From positions 1-64,000 of the forward strand of contig NZ_JABJRC010000008.1 of NCBI RefSeq assembly GCF_013131805.1: DNA of 64,000 nucleotides, given 5' to 3'. Position numbers and translations under genes: made by a program. The notes beneath the pieces were generated by a model. It was not told the origin of the DNA and searched no databases. It saw only the letters and a list, made by a program, of their open reading frames with translations. Positions 47,156 to 55,040 of this stretch are shown one piece after another (the stretch's first letter is position 1; each line of letters begins with the position of its first letter). The DNA comes from Kribbella sandramycini (lineage in GTDB: Bacteria > Actinomycetota > Actinomycetes > Propionibacteriales > Kribbellaceae).

Positions 47156-48190
47156 TTAGGCGGTCTGCGAAAGGGCCACGGACAGGCCCACGGTGAGGGC
47201 CATGATGACCAGTTCGGTGGCGACTAGTTGCCAGAAGGGGGTGTTGCGGTCCAGGAGGTTGCCGGTGGCGCGGCGGCGGGCGGCGTTGGCGGCGAGGACG
47301 AGGGCGATGGTGGCGACGATCTTGACGATCAGGAGAGCGCCGTAGGGCTGGGAGGTGAGGGGGTCGAGGAGGTTGCCCCAGCCGCCGCCGAGGGCGGCGA
47401 GGCGGCCGGCGGCGCTGATCAGGCCGCTGATGATCAGGGCGATCGAGGAGATGGAGGCGGCCTGGGTGTAGCGCTCGAGGACGACGGGGAGGCCGCCGCG
47501 GCTGGCGCGGCCGTAGCGGATCAGGCCGGCCAGGCCGCCGATCCAGGTGGTGGCGGCGATGACGTGGATGACCAGGGCCGCGCCCGCGAGGACGACGTAC
47601 GACTCGTTGCGCGGGTAGGCGGTGACCGCGGTCGGGATCAGCGCGGCGATCGCGACGACGACGCCGAGGACGGCGGCCTGGGAGGTCTCGACGCGGCGGA
47701 TGCCGATCGCGAGCGCGACCACCAGGATCGTGGTGATCAGCAGCGCTTTGACCTCGGGGACGCCGAGGGCGTCGTCCAGGCGGAAGCGGACCAGGTTCGC
47801 CGGGGTGTCGAGGATGACGGCGGCGGTCATGATCGCGCCGAGGAAGGTGCAGACCGCCCAGATGATCGCCGAGTTGCTGGCGTCGCGGATCGCGCGCCGG
47901 CCCTGGGTGCCGAGCAGGCCGCCCTCCAGCCGGAGCAGGACGACGGCGGCCAGCAGGGCGCCGGCGCACCCGACGGTGGCCAGGATCGAGACCAGGCGCA
48001 GGAAGGGGACCATCCAGGCGACGAACGGGCTCGGCCCGCCGATTCCGCCGGTGTCCTGCGGCGCGCTCCCGGTGGCCAGGAGGGCGACGATCAGGGCCAG
48101 GGACGCGACCGCGATCGCGCTCAGACCGCCCGCGACCAGGCGCCCGGGCATGCGATGCCGCGCGGCGCGCTGGGCGCGGGACGCGCTCAC
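47156..48190 (-). CDS. CopD-domain integral membrane protein
   Basis: This 344-residue protein has about nine membrane helices. The C-terminal part matches the copper resistance D domain, with VLAGAALVIHVIAATTWIGGLAGLIRYG and IVKIVATIALVLAANAARRR. Family members are linked to copper uptake or cytochrome assembly in the membrane. There is no N-terminal CopC domain. The GTG at 48190 follows GGGAACG weakly. A TATAGT box about 45 nt upstream (48234-48229) could be the -10 element, giving a leader of about 35 nt. Confidence 0.85.
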   Translation of the reverse strand: MSASRAQRAARHRMPGRLVAGGLSAIAVASLALIVALLATGSAPQDTGGIGGPSPFVAWMVPFLRLVSILATVGCAGALLAAVVLLRLEGGLLGTQGRRAIRDASNSAIIWAVCTFLGAIMTAAVILDTPANLVRFRLDDALGVPEVKALLITTILVVALAIGIRRVETSQAAVLGVVVAIAALIPTAVTAYPRNESYVVLAGAALVIHVIAATTWIGGLAGLIRYGRASRGGLPVVLERYTQAASISSIALIISGLISAAGRLAALGGGWGNLLDPLTSQPYGALLIVKIVATIALVLAANAARRRATGNLLDRNTPFWQLVATELVIMALTVGLSVALSQTA

Positions 48191-48314
48191 GGCGCGTTCC
48201 CGCTCAGGGCATTCGTCGGCACGCGGCCACTATAGGGTCAGGGAAAGGTGGGCAGCCCAGCTCGACACCAATTCGTTTCCGCTGACACCATCTCGTGATC
48301 GCGGTGAGAAGAAA

Positions 48315-48605
48315 TCAGTGCGCTGAGTGTTCCTTCGAGTCACTCTGCGTCGGGGCGCCCGGGGCCGTAGGGGTCGCTTCGGCAGCGTCCGGGGCCGCAG
48401 AACTGGCGCTCGTCGCTGGGCCGGAAGACGCTGCTCGGCCGCCCTCGGCGTCGTCGAAGTCGATCTTCTTCAGCTGTTTGCCCATGTTGCGCCACAGCAG
48501 GAACGTGGCGACACCGAGCCCGAGCACGATCAGCAGCGCGACCCAGCCGGGCTTCACCACGTTGGGGTCGATCTCGGCCGTCACAAGGTAGGTCGTCGCT
48601 GTCAC
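48315..48605 (-). CDS. Small single-helix membrane protein next to mca
   Basis: This 96-residue protein has a short N-terminus, one membrane helix (WVALLIVLGLGVATFLLW), the conserved RNMGKQLKKIDFDD segment and a disordered Ala/Ser/Pro tail. Proteins with the same helix and N-K-KID motif sit beside mca in many actinobacteria (Rv1083 position, from memory). The function is unknown; membrane placement of, or interaction with, mycothiol enzymes is possible. The GTG start at 48605 lies 6 nt after GAGACT, a weak leaderless pattern. It is 32 bp downstream of mca on the same strand. Confidence 0.8.
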   Translation of the reverse strand: MTATTYLVTAEIDPNVVKPGWVALLIVLGLGVATFLLWRNMGKQLKKIDFDDAEGGRAASSGPATSASSAAPDAAEATPTAPGAPTQSDSKEHSAH

Positions 48606-48637
48606 GCCACCAGTCTCTCACTGTGCCACCGCCGCCT

Positions 48638-49507
48638 CTAGCGCAGCCCCGCGAAGAGATCGTTCTCGGGCGCTTCCGACTCGACCACGCTCCGGGCCAG
48701 CTCGTAGTCCTCGGTCGGCCAGGCGGCCTGATGGACGGCGAGCGGCACGTCGAACCAGGCGCCGTCCGGGTCGATCTGGGTCGCGTGCGCGAGCAGGGCC
48801 TGGTCGCGGACCCCGAAGTACTCGGCGCACTCGACGCGGGTGGTGATCCGGCGCTCGTTCTCCGGGTCCGGCTTCCAGTCCTTCAGACGCTCCTCGTACG
48901 GCGACTTGAGACCGCGGGCGATCATCTCGTCGTGCAGCGCCTTCATCCGCTCGCGGTGGAAGGTGTGGTGGTAGTACAGCTTCAGCGGCTGCCAGGGCGC
49001 GCCGAGCTCGGGGTACGCGTCGGCGTCACCGGCCGCCTCGAACGCGGCGACGGTGATCTGGTGGCACATCACGTGATCCGGGTGCGGGTAGCCGCCGTTC
49101 TCGTCGTACGTCGTGACCACCTGCGGACGGAACTCGCGGATCAGCTTGACCAGCGGGGCGGCGGCGTCCTCGACCTTGAGGGCGGCGAAACAGCCGTCCG
49201 GGAGCGGGGGCAGCGGGTCACCCTCGGGGTAGCCGGAGTCGACCCAGCCGAGCCACTCCTGCCGGATGCCGAGGATCTCGCGGGCGGCGTCCATCTCCTT
49301 ACGCCGGATCTCGGTGATGTTCGCCAGCACCTCGGGGCGATCCATCTTCGGATTCAGGATCGATCCCCGCTCGCCGCCGGTACAGGTGGCGACCAGGACC
49401 TCGACGCCTTCGGCCACGTACCGGGCCGTCGAGGCGGCTCCTTTACTCGACTCGTCATCGGGGTGCGCGTGCACGTGCAACAACCGCAACTCTCCACTCA
49501 CAGGCAC
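48638..49507 (-). CDS. mca: Mycothiol S-conjugate amidase
   Basis: This 289-residue zinc amidase of the LmbE/MshB family cleaves mycothiol S-conjugates to release mercapturic acids in detoxification. Zinc ligands are in LLHVHAHPDDESSKGA and GGYPHPDHVMCHQITV. Mca-type features include VATCTGGERGSILNP, the LGWVDSGYPEGDPLPPLPDGCFA segment and the EYFGVRDQALLAHATQIDPDG end that distinguishes Mca from MshB. Its presence shows a mycothiol-producing actinobacterium. It is divergent from the DUF4307 gene. Confidence 0.95.
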   Translation of the reverse strand: MPVSGELRLLHVHAHPDDESSKGAASTARYVAEGVEVLVATCTGGERGSILNPKMDRPEVLANITEIRRKEMDAAREILGIRQEWLGWVDSGYPEGDPLPPLPDGCFAALKVEDAAAPLVKLIREFRPQVVTTYDENGGYPHPDHVMCHQITVAAFEAAGDADAYPELGAPWQPLKLYYHHTFHRERMKALHDEMIARGLKSPYEERLKDWKPDPENERRITTRVECAEYFGVRDQALLAHATQIDPDGAWFDVPLAVHQAAWPTEDYELARSVVESEAPENDLFAGLR

Positions 49508-49550
49508 AATGGTCCTCTACTCCCGCAACCACTTTCCTTTGGACCCCCCT

Positions 49551-49979
49551 TTGACCGAGTCACCCAGTACCGCGCCGGCCCCCGACCTCGACGCCCGCTA
49601 CGGCCGCGACCACCGGTCCCGGCGGCCGCTGATCATCGGCGTCGTGGCCGTCGTGGCAGCGGTCGGGATCACCTGGCTGATCTGGGCCGCGCTGATCCGG
49701 TCGACGCCGGAGGTGACGTCGCGACTGGTCGGTTTCGAGGTGGTTTCGGCGACGCAGGCGAAGGCGACGATCGAGGTCGACCGGGGTCAGGCGGTCGAAG
49801 CGACGTGCCGGTTGCAGGCCAAGGCGGCCGACTTCTCGATCGTCGGCGAGCTGACCGTGACGGTGGCCGCGGAGTCCGCGTTGCAGCAGTCGGTGCCCGC
49901 GACGCTGACCACCCAGCGGACGGCGACGTCCGTCGTCCTGATCGGGTGTACGACGGCGTCGTCGCAGCGGCCGCACTGA
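49551..49979 (+). CDS. DUF4307 single-pass membrane protein
   Basis: This protein of about 142 residues begins TESPSTAPAPDLDARYGRDHRSRRP. One membrane helix follows (PLIIGVVAVVAAVGITWLIWAAL), then an outer beta domain (VGFEVVSATQAKATIEVDRGQAVEATCRLQAKAADFSIVGELTV) typical of DUF4307. The TTG at 49551 is preferred to the ATG at 49509, because the latter would abut the divergent mca start and leave no promoter space. The family is conserved between mca and greA in actinobacteria; its function is unknown. Confidence 0.8.
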   Translation: MTESPSTAPAPDLDARYGRDHRSRRPLIIGVVAVVAAVGITWLIWAALIRSTPEVTSRLVGFEVVSATQAKATIEVDRGQAVEATCRLQAKAADFSIVGELTVTVAAESALQQSVPATLTTQRTATSVVLIGCTTASSQRPH

Positions 49980-50140
49980 CCTTTCTTGACCGGGTAAACG
50001 CGCAGGTCAGCGCGCGATTCTGGTTGATCGGACAGCTGAATCGGCAACCGATTGCTGCTGGGCGGTCGTCAAGGGTTTGGAAAGCGCTTACTCGGTGTTT
50101 GAGAACGCGCAGATCAGTGGGGTTCTGGGCCGGATCTTGC

Positions 50141-50146
50141 TAGGCT
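50141..50146 (+). promoter_or_regulatory. Candidate -10 box of greA
   Basis: TAGGCT lies about 77 nt before the greA ATG. No good -35 element is seen. Confidence 0.35.
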
Positions 50147-50222
50147 GACTGGATTGGTCGCCGTCGACGACGGCGGCCAGCAGCATTTCCTGCCCACCTA
50201 TCCAACCCTCAAGGAGCAGCCC

Positions 50223-50735
50223 ATGACGCAAAGAATCGAAGAGGCGAGCGTTGTCTGGCTGACACAGGAGGGCTACGACCAGCTCAAGGCCGAGCTCGAG
50301 CAGCTCAAGGGCCCGGCCCGCGCCGAGATCACCCAGCGGATCAGCGACGCCCGCGACGAGGGCGACCTCAAGGAGAACGGCGGCTACCACGCCGCCAAGG
50401 ACGAGCAGGGCAAGATCGAGGCCCGCATCCGTCAGCTCGAGGACATGCTCCGCCGCGCCCAGGTCGGCGAGACCCCGAAGGCCGGCGGCAAGGTCGAGCC
50501 AGGCATGAAGGTCTCCATCAAGTTCGCCGGCGACGACGACGTCGAGACCTTCCTCCTCGGCTCCCGCGAGCTCCTCGCCCTGGACGCCTCCGTCGACATC
50601 GACGTCTACTCCCCCCAGTCCCCCCTGGGCTCCGCCATCCTCGGCAAGAAAAAGGGCGACAAAGCCACCTACGAAGCCCCCAACGGCAAACCCGTCACCG
50701 TGGAAATCGTCGCCGCCGAACCCTTCACCGGCTGA
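50223..50735 (+). CDS. greA: Transcription elongation factor GreA
   Basis: This 170-residue protein stimulates RNA cleavage in backtracked RNA polymerase. It has an N-terminal coiled-coil hairpin with the acidic tip (DARDEGDLKENGGYHAAKDEQGKIEARIRQLE) that enters the secondary channel. The C-terminal domain is FKBP-like (LGSAILGKKKGDKATYEAPNGKPVTVEIV). AAGGAG lies 6 nt before the ATG. A strong hairpin terminator follows the stop. Confidence 0.96.
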   Translation: MTQRIEEASVVWLTQEGYDQLKAELEQLKGPARAEITQRISDARDEGDLKENGGYHAAKDEQGKIEARIRQLEDMLRRAQVGETPKAGGKVEPGMKVSIKFAGDDDVETFLLGSRELLALDASVDIDVYSPQSPLGSAILGKKKGDKATYEAPNGKPVTVEIVAAEPFTG

Positions 50736-50749
50736 CCCACCCACTCCCC

Positions 50750-50784
50750 GCAGCGCCCCGGTGACCCGTTCACCGGGGCGCTGC
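50750..50784 (+). terminator. Terminator of greA
   Basis: GCAGCGCCCCGGTGA (50750-50764) pairs perfectly with its complement (50770-50784) around a 5-nt loop and is followed by GCATTT. It is one of the strongest hairpins in the window. Confidence 0.85.
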
Positions 50785-50819
50785 GCATTTCCCGGGCCCC
50801 AGGCCATCACAATCGCCGG

Positions 50820-50894
50820 CCAAGCCGGAACTCACGCCGAGAGGCCGAGCCGGAACTCACACCGGGAGGCCGAGCCGGAACTCACACCGGGAGG
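50820..50894. repeat. 25-bp tandem repeat, three copies
   Basis: Three head-to-tail units of consensus CCGAGCCGGAACTCAC plus ACCGGGAGG occupy 50820-50844, 50845-50869 and 50870-50894. The last two are identical and the first differs at three positions. A partial fourth unit begins at 50895. It is non-coding and located just after the greA terminator. Confidence 0.85.
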
Positions 50895-50960
50895 CCGAGC
50901 CTGCGATCAGCGTGCCGCCGTACTCCACCCCGCTGGACTCAACTTCACCGAACCCGTTTG

Positions 50961-51056
50961 CTGGGTCGGCCAGGCAAATTACTGGGTCGGCCCAGCGGAT
51001 AGTGGGTGGGCCTACGGCCTGCGGTTGGCCCACCCACCGGCGGGTGGGCCGACCCA
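50961..51056. repeat. Cluster of GGGTCGGCC direct and inverted repeats
   Basis: CTGGGTCGGCC occurs at 50961-50971 and 50982-50992, and the inverted copy GGCCGACCCA at 51047-51056. Between them GGCCCACCC and GGGTGGGCC copies can form alternative hairpins around 51000-51050. Confidence 0.7.
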
Positions 51057-51161
51057 CCGAAGCTGATGGCCGAGGAATCCGGCGCGGTGGGTGAGAGGCC
51101 CCGGGGTCGCCGCGACCCGCTCGGCCGAGGCGCCCGGGGACAGCGTCGCATGCAGCGAGAC

Positions 51162-51327
51162 GCCGCTTGCGGGGCGCTGGGCTCTGCGCATCAGGTCTTC
51201 GACCTGCCGGGCGGGCACTCTGGGCCCAGATCATGGGCGGGTTTGCCGCTTGCGGGGCGCTGGGCTCTGCGTATCAGGTCTTCGACCTGCCGGGCGGGCA
51301 CTCTGGGCCCAGATCATGGGCGGGTTC
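51162..51327. repeat. 83-bp tandem duplication
   Basis: The unit at 51162-51244 is repeated at 51245-51327 with only two apparent differences (GCGCATC to GCGTATC, and a final T to C). A third copy starts at 51328 but diverges after about 8 bp. The near-identity suggests a recent duplication in non-coding DNA. Confidence 0.85.
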
Positions 51328-51485
51328 GCCGCTGCCGGGTGTCATGATGCTCGGCTGCCGGCTGGGCTCGTGCCAGTTTTGGACGGCTGTCAGCGCTGCG
51401 ATCGGCGACAGGTCCTCCAACCCTGGGCCTCAGGTCAGACAAAGTCTTGTGCCGCCGCCGCATGACGCGACGGCGGTCACAGTAT

Positions 51486-52316
51486 TCAGCGGGTGGTGGC
51501 GTGGCGGTATTTGCGGACGGCCAGCGGAGCGAAGACCGCGATGATGACCAGGCACCAGAGGAGGGAGAGGAGGACTGGGTGCTGGGCGGGGAAGCCGGTG
51601 GGGCTGGCGAAGGGGGACGGGTTGCCGAAGAGGTGGCGGCAGGCGGCGACGATGGCCGAGATGGGATTCCACTCGGCGACGGGCTGGAGGCCGCTGGGGA
51701 GGTTGGGGGTGGGGACGAAGGCGTTGGACAAGAAGGTGAGCGGGAAGAGCCAGATCAGGCCGGCCGAGGCGGCGACCTCGGCGCTGCCGACGGACAGGCC
51801 GATCAGCGCGCCCACCCAGAGCATCGCGAAGGCGAACAGGAGCAGGATCGCGAAGGCGGCCAGCGCCTGGGCGAAGCCGTTGTGCCAGCGCCAGCCGACG
51901 ATGAAACCGCAGATCACCATCACGACCATCACGAAGGCGTTGAAGACCAGGTCGCCGATCACCCGCCCGGCGATCACCCCGGACCTTGCCATCGGCAACG
52001 ACCGGAACCGGTCGATCAGCCCCTTGGACATGTCGTCGGCCAGCCCGACACTCGCCGAGGCGACCGCGAACGCCATCGTCTGCGCGAAGATCCCGGACAT
52101 CAGGAACTCCCGGTACGCGCGCGCCCCCGGGAACCCCGGGATCGGGATCGCGTTCCCGAAGACGTACGCGAACAACAGCACGAACATGATCGGCTGGATC
52201 GTCGCGTAGATCAGCATGTCCGGCGTCCGCGGGATCCGCTTCAAACTGCGCCACGCCAGGACGCCGGCATCGGACAGCGCCCGGCCGACCGGGTTCACGC
52301 GCGTCGTCGTACTCAT
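51486..52316 (-). CDS. ABC-2 type transporter permease (DrrB-like)
   Basis: This 276-residue permease has six membrane helices and the ABC-2 signature region GLADDMSKGLIDRFRSLPMARSGVIAGRVIGDL, followed by FPLTFLSNAFVPTPNLPSGLQPVAEWNPISAIVAACRHLFG. It closely matches daunorubicin-resistance DrrB-type exporters. It is coupled to its ATPase gene upstream by a 4-bp overlap (52313-52316). The substrate may be a drug or lipid; no biosynthetic cluster is adjacent. Confidence 0.92.
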   Translation of the reverse strand: MSTTTRVNPVGRALSDAGVLAWRSLKRIPRTPDMLIYATIQPIMFVLLFAYVFGNAIPIPGFPGARAYREFLMSGIFAQTMAFAVASASVGLADDMSKGLIDRFRSLPMARSGVIAGRVIGDLVFNAFVMVVMVICGFIVGWRWHNGFAQALAAFAILLLFAFAMLWVGALIGLSVGSAEVAASAGLIWLFPLTFLSNAFVPTPNLPSGLQPVAEWNPISAIVAACRHLFGNPSPFASPTGFPAQHPVLLSLLWCLVIIAVFAPLAVRKYRHATTR

Positions 52317-53290
52317 GCCTGGTCCTTCTGTTCGGCCTCGTGCCCGGTCAGGGTGAGGAAGACGTCGTCGAGGGTGGGGCGGCGCAGGCCGATATCGGCG
52401 ATCCGGATACCGGCGGCGTCGAGCGTCCGGATCACGTCGACCAGCGCCTCGGAACCGCCCGGCGCAGGCAGCGTCATCCGCCGGCTGTGCTGCTCCAGGG
52501 TGGTCGCCTCCGGATCGGTGACGCCGAGCGAGGCCGTCAGCAGCTCGAGCGCGCGATACGTCTCGTCAGGGTCGTGGACGACGACTTCGATCCGCTCCCC
52601 GCCGACCTTCGCCTTGAGCTCGTCCGCCGTCCCGCGCGCGATCACCGCGCCGTGGTCGACGACGACGATGCTGTCGGCCAGCTCGTCCGCCTCTTCCAGG
52701 TACTGCGTGGTCAACAGGATCGTCACGCCCTCGGCGACCCGATCCCGGATGATCTTCCACAGGTCGATCCGCGACCGCGGGTCGAGCCCCGTCGTCGGCT
52801 CGTCCAGGAACAGCACCTTCGGGTGCGCGATCAGCGAGCCGGCCAGGTCGAGCCGCCGGCGCATCCCGCCCGAATACGTCTTCAGCGTCCGGTCGGCCGC
52901 CTCGGTCAGGTCGAAGATCTCCAGCAACTCCTCGGCCCGCTGCTTCGCCTGCTTGCTGTCCAGCCGATACAACCGGCCGAACATCCACAAGTTCTCCCGC
53001 CCGGTCAGCAACTCGTCGACCGCCGCATACTGCCCCGACAGCCCCACCAGCGACCGAACCGTATCCGCCTCCTTCACCACGTCATGCCCCAACACCCGAG
53101 CCGACCCCGCATCCGGCTCCATCAGCGTCGTCAACACCCGAACCGACGTGGTCTTCCCCGCCCCGTTGGGCCCCAACAGCCCCAGCACGCTCCCCTCCGG
53201 AACCTCCAGATCGATCCCGTCCAGCGCCTTCACCACATTCTTGCGACTCCGAAAAGTCTTCACGAGGCCACTAGCCTCGATGGCAGCCAT
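52313..53290 (-). CDS. ABC transporter ATP-binding protein (DrrA-like)
   Basis: This 325-residue ATPase has Walker [18 protein letters not shown], the Q-loop SGQYAAVDELLTG, the signature TYSGGMRRRLDLAGSL, Walker [17 protein letters not shown] and the C-terminal DrrA domain with GLRRPTLDDVFLTLTGHEAE. It powers the DrrB-like permease encoded next to it. The ATG lies after the repeat-rich interval, and no clear promoter is visible. Confidence 0.94.
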   Translation of the reverse strand: MAAIEASGLVKTFRSRKNVVKALDGIDLEVPEGSVLGLLGPNGAGKTTSVRVLTTLMEPDAGSARVLGHDVVKEADTVRSLVGLSGQYAAVDELLTGRENLWMFGRLYRLDSKQAKQRAEELLEIFDLTEAADRTLKTYSGGMRRRLDLAGSLIAHPKVLFLDEPTTGLDPRSRIDLWKIIRDRVAEGVTILLTTQYLEEADELADSIVVVDHGAVIARGTADELKAKVGGERIEVVVHDPDETYRALELLTASLGVTDPEATTLEQHSRRMTLPAPGGSEALVDVIRTLDAAGIRIADIGLRRPTLDDVFLTLTGHEAEQKDQA

Positions 53291-54008
53291 CCGCCCGTTC
53301 CCCTCTCGCCTGTGACGCAGACCACCATCCTGTCCGACCCCACCGACACTTTCACCACCTTTACCCCCGCCACGCCGCCCCCAGCCCCACTTCAGCGTTC
53401 TACCGAAGCAACCCCAACCGCCGCTGCAGCCTCTCAGCCAGCAGCAGGCAGTCCGAGGGCCGCCAGCTCCCCGTCACCGCCCGCCTCCGGCCCACACCAC
53501 AGCCCGCGCCGAGGCGCCAATCGACAGACGCCGCGGGTGGTGTCCTTTCGACCACCAGTCGCCAGAGCCGATGCAACCTCAGCCGCCGCCTGCAGACAGC
53601 CTTTCGGTCAGCAGCAGGCAGGCTGAAGCCCACCGGCTTCCTGTCACCCGGCCGCCCCGCCACACCACCTCCGCGTGGACCACAACCCGCGGCCAACAAA
53701 CAGCCGCCGCAGGCGATGTCGTTCCCACCAGCACCCACCAGAGCCGCGGCACCGCCAGCTCCCCGTCACCTGATCGGCTCCGCCACACCACCTCCGGCGT
53801 TCACCACGACCCGCGGCTGCGCCGGAGGCGCCAATAGACAGTCGCCGCCGGAGGCGGTGTCATTTCCGCCGTCAGCCGGTCGGCTCCGCCACACCAGGTT
53901 CGGCGTACACCACAGAACGCGGCCGCGCCGAAGGCGCCAATAGACAGTCGCCGCCGGAGGCGGTGTCCTTTGCAGGCGGGAGTGGTGTCCTTTGCGGGCG
54001 GCGGGTTG
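53291..54008. other. Gene-free interval upstream of the DrrAB-type operon
   Basis: About 720 bp hold the 106-bp repeat array and, on the minus strand, the unseen promoter of the exporter operon. Open frames on either strand repeat with the array (ending RRRRQ-stop) and are not credible genes. Confidence 0.55.
53482..53980. repeat. Array of degenerate tandem repeats with a 106-bp period
   Basis: The two best copies start at 53774 and 53880 (each opening with TCGGCTCCGCCACACCA) and contain an identical 36-bp core at 53826-53861 and 53932-53967. Weaker copies occur around 53650-53719 and 53482-53549, the latter with CGCCAATCGACAGACGCC instead of CGCCAATAGACAGTCGCC. The DNA is non-coding by appearance and lies upstream of the DrrA-like gene. 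Confidence 0.75.
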
Positions 54009-54938
54009 TCAGTCGGCGGAGATTTGGGCTGTGCCTACTAGGACTTCTACGTCGAGGGCGGCCCGGCCGCGGCCGATTTCTACGTCTTTGGATTGGCCGG
54101 AGACGGCGCCGGTCCAGTTGACGCGGCCGAGTTGGGACTCGGTGTGGACGTGGACGTCGGAGCCGCGGCGGAGGTTGACGGTGGCCATGCCGGATTCGAC
54201 GCGGACTCGGGAGCGGCCTTTGGTGATCTGGGCGTCGAGGGTGGCGGAGCCGGCTTGGACGAGGACGTCGATGGGGCCGTCGACGTCGGTGACCTTGGCG
54301 GTGCCGGCGGTGACGCGGACTCGGGTGAGGCCGGGGACGCGTTCGGCGTTGACCGAGCCGCCGGTGACCTCGACCTCGACCTGGAGGTTGGGGTTGACGC
54401 GGATCTGCAGCTCCTTGGCCAGCCCGTTGACGTGCGCCTTCAGGTCGGTGGGGTTGCGGAGCATGCTGAAACCGTCGATCGAGACACCCATGTCGCCCTC
54501 GCTGTTGATCGCGAGGGTGTCGCCGTCCTTCTTGATGACGTGCGGGCCATCGACGGCGACCCCGTTCACGGCGGGCTCGCCGATCAGCCGAACACGGCGG
54601 CCGATCGCGCGGATGGTCACCCGCTGTACCCCGGAAGGGATCGGGACGGAGCTGTGCTCGACCTCCTCCTCCACCGCGTCGTCCACCACGGACGACGGCG
54701 CCGGCTCCGGTACGACGGCGATCGGCGGTACGGCGTCCGGCGCGTCGGTCGCATCGGCCCAGGCAGACTCCGACGGCGCCGAGTCCGCAGCCCCAGAATC
54801 CGCAGGCGTCGAAGCCGGCGGCGTGCTCGGCCGCAAAGCGGCGATCAAGGTGCTGGCCTCGTCCGGTGACAGATGCCCCTTGGCCACCCGGTCCAGGATG
54901 TCCTTGACGCGCCCGTCGTACCCGCTCTCATCGCTCAT
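54009..54938 (-). CDS. DUF4097-like adhesin-type protein with N-terminal SHOCT-like helix
   Basis: This 309-residue protein has an N-terminal helical segment VKDILDRVAKGHLSPDEASTLIAAL (SHOCT/YvlB-like), a Pro/Ala/Ser-rich linker to about residue 95 and then a long right-handed beta-structure. Its repeats are DUF4097-like (VTIRAIGRRVRLIGEP, VTAGTAKVTDVDGPIDVLVQAGSATLDAQITKGRSRVRVESGMATVNLRRGSDVHVH). No signal peptide is seen. The function is unknown; similar proteins are linked to envelope stress. The ATG at 54938 is chosen over the GTG at 54944. Confidence 0.75.
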   Translation of the reverse strand: MSDESGYDGRVKDILDRVAKGHLSPDEASTLIAALRPSTPPASTPADSGAADSAPSESAWADATDAPDAVPPIAVVPEPAPSSVVDDAVEEEVEHSSVPIPSGVQRVTIRAIGRRVRLIGEPAVNGVAVDGPHVIKKDGDTLAINSEGDMGVSIDGFSMLRNPTDLKAHVNGLAKELQIRVNPNLQVEVEVTGGSVNAERVPGLTRVRVTAGTAKVTDVDGPIDVLVQAGSATLDAQITKGRSRVRVESGMATVNLRRGSDVHVHTESQLGRVNWTGAVSGQSKDVEIGRGRAALDVEVLVGTAQISAD

Positions 54939-54997
54939 ACACACAGTCCAGCACCCGGAAGGGCCGAAACCAATCCGGGATCACCCCGAACACGCGA

Positions 54998-55031
54998 CCG
55001 CGGGCCCCGGGGAGTAGCCCGGGGCCCGCGG
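54998..55031 (-). terminator. Terminator of the MFS transporter gene
   Basis: CCGCGGGCCCCGGG (54998-55011) pairs perfectly with its complement (55018-55031) around GAGTAG. It lies 10 nt past the MFS stop on the minus strand. Confidence 0.8.
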
Positions 55032-55040
55032 ATTCACACG

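Larger units (their letters stand above)
50785..51485. other. Gene-free, repeat-rich interval between greA and the DrrB-type gene
   Basis: About 700 bp hold the 25-bp, GGGTCGGCC and 83-bp repeats. Short open frames exist on both strands but follow the repeats and have no coding character. No promoter or RNA gene was recognised. Confidence 0.6.

Noticed and set aside
50820-51327. CRISPR array
   Set aside because: The 25-bp units are contiguous without spacers and the 83-bp unit is a simple duplication; no cas genes are present.
51486-53290. Part of an antibiotic biosynthetic cluster because of the DrrAB-like exporter
   Set aside because: No polyketide, peptide or tailoring enzyme genes are adjacent; the flanks are repeats, greA and a DUF4097-like gene.
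53774-53980. Insertion sequence or MITE
   Set aside because: The copies are head-to-tail with no terminal inverted repeats, target duplications or transposase nearby.
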